Positions 45,228 to 56,841 of a stretch of DNA of 64,000 nt are shown one piece after another (positions within the stretch are counted from its first letter, which is position 1; every line of letters starts with the position of its first letter). The stretch comes from Isoetes taiwanensis (lineage: Eukaryota > Streptophyta > Lycopodiopsida > Isoetales > Isoetaceae), in assembly GCA_021234155.1 (NCBI GenBank), contig JAJEKV010000131.1:188001-252000 (forward strand), read 5' to 3'. The notes below the pieces were generated by a model, which saw nothing but the letters and a program-made list of their open reading frames with translations, did no database searches and was not told where the DNA came from. Made by a program: the position numbers and the translations under genes.

Positions 45228-46742
45228 TTAGCTTTTCGATTTCCATTCTTTGCTCATCAATATTCCCATACTTTGTTTGAACTTTGTAAACTTAGTTTCT
45301 GATAAACTTTTGGTTAAAATATCTGCTGTCTGCTCATTTGTGTTGATGTACTCCACTGTTATGACTCCCTTAGCAACCAAATCCCTGACAAAGTGAATAT
45401 GCAGTTCTATGTGTTTGGTTCTCTGACGTAAAACTGGATTCTTAGTAATAGCAATGCAACGCATGCTATCCGAATACAATATTGTTGGCTCTCTTTGATT
45501 AATCTTCAATTCTTCTAGCAAACGTCTTACCCATGCTATTTTCTTAGCAGCCAAAGAAGTGGAATTATATTCTGCTTCTGCTGTAGACATTGCCACACAT
45601 GATTGTTTTTTACTTTTCCAAGCCACTGTAGCTCCACCTATCATCAAACAATATCCAGATGTTGATTTCCTAGTGTCAATGTCACTTCCCCAATCTGCAT
45701 CAGCATACCCTGTCAGAATTAGATTGCTATTATTAAAGGTTAGCCCATGTGTTTGAGTATACTTTAGATATCTGAGTACCCTTTTTGTTGCTGCCCAATG
45801 CTGATATCCTGGATTATTTGTAAACCTGCTTAAAAGGCTTACTGTGGACGATATGTCTGGTCTGGTACTATTGGATACAAACAGCAAACACCCAATTAAT
45901 TCCCTATATGGAACTCTTTCCATTTGTTCCTGTTCTGCAGAGGTTTTGGGACTCAAATCTGATGACAGTTTAAGCCCTTGTACTATGGGTGTTTTTGACA
46001 CCTTGCAGTCTCCCATGTTAAATCTTTTGAGCATGCCTTCTATATTCCCTTTTTGTGTAATGGTCAGCCTTTTACCATGGATATCCCTGCTTACTTCCAT
46101 TCCTAGAAACTTTTTCAACTGCCCTAGGTCTGTCATTTGAAATTTACTCTTAAGAATTTGCTTGCAGTGCTCTAATATTTCTGAATCACTTGGAACCATA
46201 ATATTATCATCTACATACAATGCAATAATGCAAAATTGTTCTCCCTTGGTCAGAATGTAAATGTTTCCATCATTTAGAAATTTCTTAAACCCTTGTTCTT
46301 GCAGATAATTGTCAATACAATTGTACCACATTCTTGGAGACTGTTTTAATCCATAGACAGCTTGTTTAAGTTTCCATACCATGCCTTCTTGTTTCACTTC
46401 AAAACCACATGCTTGTTTCATGTAAACTTCATCCTCAAGCTCAGCATTAAGAAATGCGGTACTAACGTCCATGTGATGAACCTCCAAATAGTTTGCATTT
46501 GCAAAAGCCAAAAGGATTCTTATACTTGTTAGTTTGACTATTGGAGAGAACGTCTCTTCATAATCCATTCCTTTCCTTTGTGTGAATCCCTGTGCCACAA
46601 GCCTGGCCTTAAACTTTAGTTCACCATTTTGACCTGTTTTAAGTTTATAGATCCATTTGCTTCCAATAACATTCTTGTCTCTTGGTCTCTCAACAATGTC
46701 ATATGTATTTGTTCTTGCAAATGCTTGCATTTCTTCCATCAT
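45228..46742 (-). CDS. Copia unit 3 reverse transcriptase and RNase H, intact frame
   Basis: A 504-codon uninterrupted frame from the start of the reverse transcriptase to the end of RNase H: KWIYKLKTGQNGELKFKARL, VSTAFLNAE, YVDDN, GYADADWGSDIDTRKSTSGY, WKSKKQSCVAMSTAEAEYN, ADILTKSLSE. This is the best-preserved polymerase in the array, but gag, protease and integrase are deleted, so the unit is not autonomous. Confidence 0.93.
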   Translation of the reverse strand: MMEEMQAFARTNTYDIVERPRDKNVIGSKWIYKLKTGQNGELKFKARLVAQGFTQRKGMDYEETFSPIVKLTSIRILLAFANANYLEVHHMDVSTAFLNAELEDEVYMKQACGFEVKQEGMVWKLKQAVYGLKQSPRMWYNCIDNYLQEQGFKKFLNDGNIYILTKGEQFCIIALYVDDNIMVPSDSEILEHCKQILKSKFQMTDLGQLKKFLGMEVSRDIHGKRLTITQKGNIEGMLKRFNMGDCKVSKTPIVQGLKLSSDLSPKTSAEQEQMERVPYRELIGCLLFVSNSTRPDISSTVSLLSRFTNNPGYQHWAATKRVLRYLKYTQTHGLTFNNSNLILTGYADADWGSDIDTRKSTSGYCLMIGGATVAWKSKKQSCVAMSTAEAEYNSTSLAAKKIAWVRRLLEELKINQREPTILYSDSMRCIAITKNPVLRQRTKHIELHIHFVRDLVAKGVITVEYINTNEQTADILTKSLSETKFTKFKQSMGILMSKEWKSKS

Positions 46743-46838
46743 GGCCTGCCTCCATTCTTCTGAATATTCTGAGGTTATGGCTTCTTCATAGCTTAGAGGT
46801 ATAGTGGGTTCAAGTAGTGCAAGAACATAATTGATGTC

Positions 46839-47229
46839 AACCTTTAAGGTAAATTCTCAATGGTATAGAGAATTCGAATCAATTAACATGTCCCCGACAG
46901 CCCAAGCCTCATTCTCATATGAGCTCCTTCCGATCACACCATCCGCCCTTCTTCTCGATTACAACTTAAATATCTAGGGCCAGACCTTAGATCCGGCCGC
47001 CTAGCAGAATCGGTGCTTCGACTTCTTCGGCCGTTGCTTTGTTCAAACGATTCATTCCCTCCAATATGGCACTTATCAGCTTCGATCCTTTCTTGCATTT
47101 AAAAATGGTGATATGCAATGGTTAATGATTTAAAACTACATTATCTTTAAACCATTACCTTATGTTATCGACCTCACCTTAGATTAATTATGCTCCTTCA
47201 TTCAACCTTTAGCATGAATAATTCCTACA
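46839..47229 (-). repeat. Copia LTR 4 (partial, 391 bp)
   Basis: Lacks the first ~120 bp and is joined directly to reverse-transcriptase sequence of unit 3 at a shared AAC. Confidence 0.92.
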
Positions 47230-47234
47230 ACAAG
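47230..47234. repeat. Target-site duplication ACAAG, right copy
   Basis: Directly follows the CA end of the last LTR. Confidence 0.9.
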
Positions 47235-47606
47235 CTTCCCGCCTTCCACATTTCAAAATTTGAATGTGTAGGTTGAAGCTTTGTATCAGACTTTCATTTC
47301 GAGGCGTTGCGGCTGCGCCTTATGGGTGGTTCACATGGAGAAGTTTAGGCCCTCCGCTGAGTTCTGGCGGAGTCAGCACTAATTAAAAAATTCAGCGCTG
47401 CATCAGCTACGCAAGTTGGATCTTGTGAGGGCTGATTTTCCAAAACGGGGCTGAATTTTTTTGCCTCAGCCCAAGTTCAAGTCGGGGTTTTAAACCCCGG
47501 TAGTTAGATTCCCATGTAAACCCAAAAGATGGCGGGATCTTTACTTCATCCCAATACAGGCTTCCCGCCCCCTACAATTCGAAATTTAAATTTGCTTAAT
47601 GTATAA

Positions 47607-48100
47607 AAGCATGGATTGTAGGAGAATGGGCTTTTCGATTTCCATCAAATTTCAAAAATGAGGTTAGTACGGACGTTCAAATTCACAAGAAGCCGGATGG
47701 CGAATTGTCTTTGGGGCATACAAATTGTACACCTTCATTTAGATGCGTCGCGATCCACACCTTGATGGAAGCTCCAAATGATGTGTGGATAAGGATCCAA
47801 CCGACTCCACGAATATGCTCCAATCTTCAATCGCAAAAAAGGAGGTCTAAAAATAAGAACTTAGACCTCGACATGTTTGCGCCTTGCGGATGCTCAAAAA
47901 GTGTCGACATCTGGGCGGATGGCAGTTTATATCCATTGGATCCGTTGAGTGGCAAGAAACCGTCATTTTGGGACGTTTCAAGTTTAGTCCAATTTTGTGG
48001 TGACAGTAACTCTGGCCTCCTGGTATATTGTGAGAGACTGAGAGAGGATGAAGGCATTCGGAATCAAATACAGTTCCTTGAGATGAGCTGCTTCCGATAA
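47607..48100 (+). CDS. Hypothetical protein fragment, unrecognised
   Basis: An open frame of about 160 codons without an early ATG, preceded by TGTATAAAA at about 47599. It includes GEWAFRFPSNFKNEVSTD, FAPCGCSKSVDIWADGSLYP and LVQFCGDSNSGLLVYCERLR, and ends at 48100. Codon composition looks coding, and no stop interrupts it. I recognise no family. It starts about 370 bp beyond the copia array and may be part of an older gene or repeat. Confidence 0.35.
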
Positions 48101-48109
48101 GGAAGGGGA

Positions 48110-48655
48110 AATGTCCATGAAGATGCTAATAAATGATATTATACTTTGCAATGCGAAGGGTTTATACATTCTTGAAGTACAAAGGTTATGGTGTTTGTGT
48201 TTAGATATCTCTAATACAAGAAGTCTTTGACTACTTTTCACAATAGATTCCTTTAAAAATCTATTGCTATTTAAATTATAGCAAAAATGAGTCTTGAAAC
48301 TCTTTAAGTAGTAGAACTCTTTGACTAGTTATCCATTTGATAACCATTTTTTAAGAAAATATGATATGTGACATTCTTATATGCAAACATTCATAAAATT
48401 TATGAACATTGAAGGTCAAAGCCATCCTTGTTTAAAGAGGATCATATGATCAAAAATCTTCATGCTGTAAGTAATTGCATATAAGAAATTCGTCTTGTGT
48501 GATCCTTGCGTAAAAAAGTAAATAGAAACACAAATATTGAACTTATAACTTAGCGTAAACAAATAGTATTTTAATAAACCAGCACTTTACATACTAACAC
48601 TTTACACTTTAAAAAAGATATTTATTTCTTTCCTTTTACTTGAAAGCTATTTTGT
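48110..48655. other. Intergenic, nothing recognised
   Basis: AT-rich with no ORF of note. Confidence 0.5.
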
Positions 48656-48659
48656 TTTC

Positions 48660-49480
48660 AAGATGGATCACACCAAACAAATAATACATATGCAAAAAAA
48701 AAGGGGACACACTAAATTCGCATGGTGTGATCCACTTTCTTATTTGTTGTCAAATTAAAATTAAACACAAGTACTCATTCCTATTTGTATCTAAAATGCT
48801 TTACCACTCTTAAGTACATAAGTCATTATCTTTTTTCAAAGAGCATATTCTTTTTCAAGAAGGATGACACCAAGCGAATAGTACATATGCAACAAAAATG
48901 GAACACACTAAATTCGCATCGTGTGATCCACTTTCTTATTTGTTGTCAAATTAAAATTAAACACAAGTACCTCTTCTCATTTAATGCTTTACCACCCCAA
49001 GTGCATAAAGTTATTAGTCCTTTTCAAAGAGCATATCTTTTTTTAAGAAGGATCACATCAAGCAAATAATACATATGCAAAAAAAATAGAACACAATCAT
49101 TTCGCATGGTGTGATACGCTTTCTTGCTTGTTGTCAAATTAAACTTAAACACAAGCACCCTTTCCTATTTGCATCTAAAATACTTTACCAACTCTAGTAG
49201 TACATAAAGTTATTAGCCCTTTTCAAAAAGCAAACACTTTATCAATAAATGAGCACGTCACATATCCACACTTGACTTCAAATAAGACACATATATATTT
49301 CTTTTATTAAAAGGTAATCAAAGTAATTTTACTATAGGAAGTCATCTTTTTCTAAAAAGATCACACCAAGCGAATTTTGTATAAGCTAAAAGGTTGGAAT
49401 ATACTAAATTCGCATGGTGTGATCCACTTTCTTGTTCGTTGTCAATAGATAATAACACCAAGTCCCTCATCAATAGTCTC
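48660..49480. repeat. Tandem array of ~190-bp hairpin units
   Basis: Three adjacent copies start near 48660, 48857 and 49045, with a partial fourth near 49350. Each begins with GGATCACACCAAGCGAAT (or a close variant) and, 50-60 bp later, carries its inverse ATTCGCATGGTGTGATCC. Then follow CTTTCTTATTTGTTGTC and an AT-rich spacer. A further diverged hairpin lies at 50128-50195. Confidence 0.88.
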
Positions 49481-49499
49481 CCATTTGCATATAAAATAT

Positions 49500-52080
49500 G
49501 TATCATTCCAAGTTATATTATGTTTTATGAACTAAACTTTTTCAAAGACGGTCCCAAAGCAAAATACAAACACTTAATCAATAAGCCAACACTTTACCAA
49601 CAACCAAAGCTTTATTAAATAAGATTTTTATGTTATTTTATCAAACCTAACAATGTTTCCATATGTGACACTTTGTGTTAACTGATCCAAAGGCTCACGA
49701 AAGCGACATTTTATACAATATGTCTTTGGAGCTTTTGTGTCGTGGCATTAGTAAACACCTCTAATGGAGCAAATATTTTGTAACTCATTTTTTCAACAAC
49801 CCTGGATGCACGTCTTATCAAACATTTCTTCATTGCAAGGACACCATTCTCATAACTTTGAGGCTTGCACAATTCGCTTAAAAGAGGTCATGGGACGACT
49901 TTCAAGCTCGGCTCGCACAATTTTACAACGTAAAACTAGATGCCCATTGCCCTGAATGTATATCTTGGAAAAGCATGTCTCTTATGTCCATATGTAAGAC
50001 AACAACGATGCTGGTAATGCTTTTCCCTAGTCTCAAATCCCCGACATCTAATAAATATAGCCCAAAGAAAAATATGTGATTCAGTGGGTGAATATAAATC
50101 AAGAAGAGGGAAGAAAAAAGAAGCAAGGATCACATGACGCGAAATTTCACTACACATTTACAAAGTGCATATGCATTTTCGCATGGTGTGATCCATGTAT
50201 TATTGAGGGTGCAAATTTGCAAATATCCTCCTCTTCAAATCACTTTCCTCCCTCCCTTTCCCTTTTTTTTTGCAATATACTATCCATAGCATTTATTTTT
50301 AACCCTATAGTTCTACCTATTCATTGCGTATGAATGTCGCTCCGGCGATGTAACTCCATAGTCACCCTTCGTTAAGGATAGCATTCTCACCCACGAGCCT
50401 ATGGATAGATATCCTTCCACCATCATGCCTTTATTGTTTTGTAAGTGATGAACTGCAGAAGCAATGTAGGAGTACTAGGAGCAATGATAGATGCAATTAG
50501 AGATACAGATCGGTCGTTGAATTGTAAGAATGAATGGCAGGGAGCAATACGATGAATGGGAAGAGCTGAAAAGTAGGAAAACTTCAAAATGAAAATTTGG
50601 GTAGTAAAAACATGGCATGTAACGTACGTTTGCTTGTCCGCACATCACCTCGCCGTTGTCGCTTAACTCTATGCTCGCCCCTCATCGATGCTATAACATA
50701 CTCACCCATGAACCTTTGGAGACATAACCTCCTACTTCTTGACCTTGAGTGTTCTGTAAATGGGGCAAAAACACAGACACTATTGGAGACTTGGATTCCA
50801 AATGAAGAGTGAAGGCGGAGAGGATGCACGTAGCGGCGCTAATGTGAACAATGGAAATCTTGGCGCCAAAATTTGATAAGATGGTTGGTGCTTGTGGGCA
50901 TGTGCACAGTAGGCAGAAAAAGTAGCCATTATTTTGGTCCGCGATACGATTTTCAAAAAATGTGGGCCATTAATGTGGTTGCAATGAATGCACAAATACG
51001 TCCTATGAAATTTCCCCGGGGGGTTCACCTCTATATAAGGGGCATGTGGCATGTGCGTGCATCAAGTCAGGAGAAACCCCTCTGTATACAGCTGACCCTC
51101 CATAGAAACCCCTATGTATACGGTCCCATACTGTCGAAGAATCATACCCAATTCCATACTTTTACACCCAGTCTAAGCACTTCTTGCCCTACCCTTAACC
51201 TTATTTTTACGTACATTTTTCATTCATGTATCCTACCCTCTACCGTAATTTTACATCCAGTCCGCAAATGTTACATCCAGTCAGCATTTAAGGTTCTTCC
51301 TGGCGCCATTTGAGTTCAATGGTCACTCCAAAAAATAAGAAAAAGAACATTCTGATTGCATATATCAGATTGCTTATGTTCTAACCATTCTACGCTGTCG
51401 AGTGTAGTTCCAAAAATGGTATATGTTCTATAGGATCAATGTTTTCATTTTGTAGTTGTATGGTGCTCTTCTAGTTAAGGTTCTAGCCTTTCAATTTGTG
51501 GATCTGGGTTCAAGTTTCTGCTTCTTTACTTTTTCTTCTTCACTCTAAACATCTTCTTATACATTTAGCTTTTTCTTGCATTCATTTGGGAATTTCCACC
51601 TTTACACCATGTCATTCTACACTTGCTTAGCTTTAAACTTTAGATTTGCGGCCATGTTTTAGCATATGGTTAATTTGCTGTCTTTTTCTTGCAAAACTTA
51701 ACTCTAGTGTGCGGGTAGCAACTGTTTATGTTTAGTTACAGGTTCTTTTATTTTTTTTGCATGGCGATATTTTTGGCCGGCATCAATTTTCTCACGGCCA
51801 AGAGGTTTTTTTTTTTTTGCTATGTTGTCTGGTGTCGCATTTTATTTTGATTATTGATCGATTTCCTACATATTTGCCCATTTGGGACCTAGTATTTATC
51901 ATTGGCATTTTGTTGGATGTTGGCACTAACACATTAAGCGACATTTAAGGTGGTGCTTTAAATGTTACATTATCATTATAGGGCTTTGTCCCCGTTGCAT
52001 CGATTAAAATTTTGAGTTACAATTGTGGGCCAAAAACTTGAGGCCATCTTCGAAAGCAAGCATGTCTTTTTCTTCATGTA
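49500..52080. other. Intergenic, no clear gene
   Basis: Short ORFs only. A related phrase occurs near 50337 (GTCGCTCCGGCGATG...CTCACCCACGAGCCT) and near 50648 (CACCTCGCCGTTGTC...CTCACCCATGAACCT), so part of this stretch is an old duplication. Confidence 0.4.
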
Positions 52081-52084
52081 TGTC

Positions 52085-53425
52085 CCTCAGTATCCATACC
52101 TCACAACACACACGGAAAAGACGAAAATCTCTTGTTCAGATCCTGCGTAAGAGGAACCGCTCTTACTGTAAAAGCGTTGCTAATGGGTAAATGCTTACGA
52201 CTACAAACACAAACCGATGAGAATGCATTGCGGGAAGATTTGTGATGAAGTGTTGGAAGATGCTTGGAATTCCTTTGCGCCAACTCGTGTAGAATAAACC
52301 AATTCACGGAACACGAGTGACACCAAGATTTGAACCAAGACCTATAACCCGGTCCACCGAAATCTTGTTCTCGTAGCTCATACTTGTATTTTCCGCACCC
52401 GATTATAGTACCACGTGCACATAATTGTAAGAAAGGATCTTTGCAAATAGTATTGGAACCCATCCTCCATGTGTAAACTTGTAATAAACAACCGACAAGT
52501 AAATTCCCTCAAATGCACCCCAAATAATCCGAAACTAAGTGCAAGAAAAGTATTTGTTAAGCCAAACAATTAACATGATCGGTGTCAACAGATTTGTTGT
52601 TACAAACATGGTTGAAAGTACGATATCCCAAGCATGAAAAGCAAGATCGATTCAAACCGTTATGAAGATCTTTAAAAACTGTGAAAGAAGGAATCATACC
52701 ATATGCATTTCCAATGCTTTCAGAAGTTCCCGAATGCAACCGTGATGGCAATACTAGCACACATGATAAAATAATTTAGCTCCGGTATATACACATCCTA
52801 CAAACTTTCGAGATGTGTGAATGACCGTGACCCTTGGAAAACAACCAAATGCTAAAGCCCGCTTAATAATCGAAAAGTTGCGAGAAATCATGGCTTGACT
52901 TGCAATAATTGCGGCCCGACAAATCGCAATAAATAACATTGGCCAATAGAGAGGACCTACGAAAGGTTGTGCATCAGCTTAAAAGAAAGTAACAATGCCA
53001 AGAATAATAAGCTAATACCTGGAGTAGACTTGTAAAATGTCTCCGCCACATGTTCTGGATACTTCATTAGATAGGATGCTTGCCCTATATAAGAAGCCAT
53101 CAATGCAGGATACACTAACGCCGAGAAGGCAATCTGCATCAGTTTAAACTATGCATTTTCAGCACACCTTTCTCCTACTACCCAAGGTCCTCTTAGAACA
53201 ACTTACCTGGATAGATGATAAGGAGACATGCTAAAGGATAATATAAAGGAAATAGCAGGTGCACTAACCTGTAATAGCAAGCACAATTCCTCCAAGTGAG
53301 ACCCAACCTCGTCTCTTGTTTAACTTGAAATAGTGGTAAATGTACATTGGGTTGAATGCTTTGAGAACACTTGGCTCATATTTGAAAATATTATAGAGCC
53401 CAATTAATCCAATAAAAACGCGAAC
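52085..53425 (-). pseudogene. HAK/KUP/KT potassium transporter, C-terminal half
   Basis: Minus-strand exons match the family in order. 53269-53425: [20 protein letters not shown], then [16 protein letters not shown]. 53019-53133: VYPALMASYIGQASYLMKYP, then HVAETFYKSTPG. From about 52950 down: [11 protein letters not shown], then [20 protein letters not shown]. Then ESIGNAYG and, near 52300-52110, pieces like IGLFYT and IPSIFQHFITNLPA in a frame with three stops. Family proteins are plasma-membrane K+ transporters with 12-14 membrane segments and a cytosolic tail. The exon that should hold ADLGHFS was not found, and the N-terminal half is absent. The region is strikingly poor in CAG/CTG, so some breaks may be artefacts. 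Confidence 0.82.
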
Positions 53426-53596
53426 CCGGACAAATATTCTTTGGGGCAAACACTCTTCTTTGGGGCAAACACTCATCTTTGGGACAAATACTACTTTGCA
53501 CAAAGCAACGAGAACATACTCGACATAGAACTACTTTCATGTGAACATGAAGTCACTTACTTTTAAGTTAGCATAGCATATACCACAAATTGATAC

Positions 53597-53679
53597 CTGA
53601 TATAGCAGGAGTAAGGGAACTTTCTTGCCTCCATCAGGTAGGTCATCTCTATCTACACTTGTAAGGACAACATATCCAA
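53597..53679 (-). pseudogene. Lipoyl-synthase-like exon
   Basis: The exon between a CAG|GTATCAA donor and a TTGCAG acceptor region reads GYVVLTSVDRDDLPDGG, then KKVPLL. YVVLTSVDRDDLPDGG is a signature of lipoyl synthase, the radical-SAM enzyme that inserts sulfur into octanoyl groups in mitochondria and plastids. The following residues do not match the family (SGHF expected), and no radical-SAM cysteine cluster is present nearby. It is therefore a fragment, in the same orientation as the transporter fragment downstream. Confidence 0.6.
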
Positions 53680-53834
53680 CTCTGCAATACATGGTCAACA
53701 TTCAATATTGCAGGTCCAGTATTTATTCATGTAGCCTATCTGTATGTTGGAAACACGTTAAACTTCGGTTTGGCATAGATATTTTTCTCATCATCTCATT
53801 GTACATAAGACAATACCATGCCACATAAACTAAC

Positions 53835-54060
53835 AATCATCAAGAGGCATAAGCCCTTGCTTGTCCATCAAATATGCAGCTAAGCATGATCCTGAAACGA
53901 AGTTATATGGGAACAATAGACCATCTAACTTGCAGGAACAAACAAGGTAACAGATGCTTACCTCTGCTCATGTAAAATAATGTATTAGCCATATCAGTGT
54001 CACTCGCCCTCAAATAACCTAGCTTTTGAATAGCATAAGCATCAACTATGCTCTGAGTAG
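53835..54060 (-). pseudogene. Two linked exons of an unknown gene
   Basis: Exons 53962-54060 and 53835-53891 have good GT-AG borders and join in frame: QSIVDAYAIQKLGYLRASDT, DMANTLFYMSR, GSCLAAYLMDKQGLMPLDD. They could join on to the lipoyl-synthase-like exon at 53597-53679, but I do not recognise their family. Confidence 0.4.
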
Positions 54061-54069
54061 CTGCAACAT

Positions 54070-56840
54070 CCAAGGCAAAATGCTATTAACGGGTTTGGAA
54101 CCTCATAAGAGCGTCGGTCTACTCAATATCACCGATTTTTCTTTGAGGTACGGGCCTTCAATAGATATTTAGTGCGCTACTAGCATGTCCGTTTTGTTTA
54201 TTCTTCTCCATCTGCAACAACCAACAAGGGTTAGCTATGGCGATCCTGGCCTAATCGTTTCAGGCAAAACGAAATGTGATAGTGCCATATTCGGCATTTG
54301 ACTAGTATTTCATGGCTTTTGTGCAGCATTCTTTCGCATTGTTGATAGATCTAACATCTACCATTCAGGCATAGCTCCAAATTGTTGTATCAACATCAAC
54401 GACCACCTAAATAAAGCATTCACTTCTCAAATCATTATAATAGGGCCTCCGTTCATAACCAAACTCTATAAGATAGTTTTATGGGCAAGGAAACAGGACA
54501 AAAAAAAACTCAAAGCATTACCTCCGAAACACCAAATCCTAAAACGTTCGGATTCAAAGCCCTAAAACGTACTCTTACGCCTTAGCAGCTCCAAGAAATC
54601 CATCCCCGGACCGTGGAAAATGCATACATCTGGGCGACAAAACGTATCGGCGGACCCATCGGTATAATACTATTTTTTTTTTTTGAAAAAACCCTTCTCC
54701 GTCGGCGTATTCTACATGTGTGAACCCCCGGAAATTTCGCCATGTGGATGCCAAGTAAGCCTGCTCCTCTTTCTACTTGCCAACTAATACTGACTTTGGA
54801 AAAAAATGCGCAAACATCATTGGTCGCGAGAAACATGACATGGAATTCTGGCATCCAAGATATGGGCCATTTTGAGATCCCAAATCCGCCCTAATGCTGC
54901 ATTTCGTAGCGACTTTTGGAATGGATTGCCAGTTTTGAGTCCACATGCTTTGTGTGGGAATTTTGTCTTGAAGATTAGCAGCTCTACTACAGATCTAGTA
55001 AGTTCACTGTGGACATCTCTCTTTGTGAACATCTCTCATGTTATTAACTACTTGTAAACGAGCTACAAGGACCTTGTAATGGGTTGCCACTGGTGTACGG
55101 AATTCTACCAAGTCTAGGACAATCATATTTGTGTTCCTATGTCTAGTTTATGAGTTCATGTACATTTCTTCAGAATTCGGAGCTATCGAACAAGTCTTTG
55201 ACAAATTTCAATTGGATTTGCCAGATTCATGTTCTGGGTCAGCACAAACATGAGAATTTAACTGTTTGGTTTGTTGTCTCTTTATTTTTATCACACTAAT
55301 TTTTTGCCTTACTCTGTTTGAGATTTTTGCTGATCTATTATTATAGTATTGCAATCCACTGCATTCATTTCCCAGCTGGTGGTGTTGTATTAAAACGGAC
55401 TCATGACGTGGCACGCTATCTCACCACCCAACCACGAGCCCTCAGCTAAGACACAGCTGCCCCAGAGCTCTCCCCCGAGCTACTATATAGCATGCACGCC
55501 TCCCTTTGGTCCTTCTTTGGACCAAAGGCCCTCTTTGGACCATAGGGCCCCTTTTGGACTAAAGGCCATGTCCTTGGCATATTGCATGTATGTTTTAGAT
55601 TATCATGCAAAGTTTCCCCTTAGCCCATGACGGTTTTTCATATCCTTCCATTCTAGCCATCTTAAATCAAGCCTCAACCATTTTTTGCAAAGATTTTTAT
55701 TTGATCCACTCTGCTTGAGATCAGTGTTGTTCTGCTCATGGCTTTTGTCTATATGCATATAGCAAAGGCATACAATGTATTGATGCAAAATATACAATGA
55801 TGGCGCCTCTTGCTACAAGCTATGTAAAGCACAGGCAAAAAACACAATAAACATCTCATGTCAAGGATCTCAAGTCACAAGCACCATGCTAGAAATAGCC
55901 TTGGTCCATGCACAATTCATAAACAAAAGAAAACAAAACAACACAAAACAAAACCCCCCGTTCAAACCATTAATAACCCCCCACACACCCAACAAAAACC
56001 ATGAAAATGAAACGGCGACAACAAACAAACACACTCTTGGGCCACGGGAGGGCAACCCTCCGTGCGCAGCACCTTGTTTTCTTTGCAACATGATAATCTG
56101 AAGCTAGTAATTTGCCAAACGGAACCAAAACAATCGATGCTCTGCTGGATTCATAAATATGCGATGGAGGCCGAATCCATTGCATTGCCCTGCGATCTAG
56201 CTCTAGCATATTTGCTTTTGTTTCTTTGTTCAAAAATGCATGCGCAGAGGAAAAATTTGGGAAGTATACAGTGCATTTGTGCAGGCAAGCTTGTTGTAGA
56301 AGGGTCTTCCTTAATCCACAAAAGAATAACAAAAACTTTAGCCACATCCAAAATCACACAGATGAAATTTTTTGCCACAGCCAAAACCTTTAATGGCATG
56401 AAAGAATCTTTAGCGTACAGCCGAAATCCTTAGCACGAGATGGTAAAACATTCAGCTTGATGGGAACTAGACAGATTTGAACCAAATTTCTTTTTTTGCC
56501 TCTTTGTTCTTCACCGTTATTGATACCTTGAGGTCGGAATTCTTGAATGCAGATAGAACATGTGGATTTGCACCACAATTTAGCAGTGGCAGAGGACGAA
56601 ATAGGAAAAAGGCCGTGCAATCTTCTAGCCGCCATAGCCAGCCGCCATAAATGCACAATAAGTGCATATCATAAAAGCCGCATTCTTTTCTTAAAATTTT
56701 GTTTGCACTTACGTGTCACCACGAGGATGCTTCAAACAAATAGCATCAAACAAATATTTATCAAACAAAAATTGACACTGAATTAGATATGAGTGATAGT
56801 AGGTGAGGACAACAAAAGGATACTTGTCATATTAATTACT
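54070..56840. other. Intergenic, no gene recognised
   Basis: Short ORFs only. A/C-rich at 55920-56010. Nothing that looks like an exon chain. Confidence 0.45.
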
Positions 56841-56841
56841 A

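Larger units (their letters stand above)
34250..47229 (-). mobile_element. Tandem array of three Ty1/copia elements
   Basis: LTR (34250-34758), unit 1, LTR (39361-39869), unit 2, LTR (44444-44946), truncated unit 3, partial LTR (46839-47229). All are read on the minus strand, and neighbouring units share an LTR. The whole 12,980-bp block is flanked by one ACAAG duplication (34245-34249 and 47230-47234), and nothing comparable is seen at the inner LTRs. It therefore entered as one insertion and grew by recombination between LTRs, or inserted as a concatemer. Units are nearly identical in coding sequence. Confidence 0.95.

Noticed and set aside
34250-47229. Three independent copia insertions
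   Set aside because: Neighbouring units share LTRs, and only the outermost ends carry the ACAAG duplication.
54582-55057. Short ORFs near 54.6-55.0 kb as exons upstream of the transporter
   Set aside because: They do not match HAK/KUP N-terminal motifs and lack suitable splice borders.
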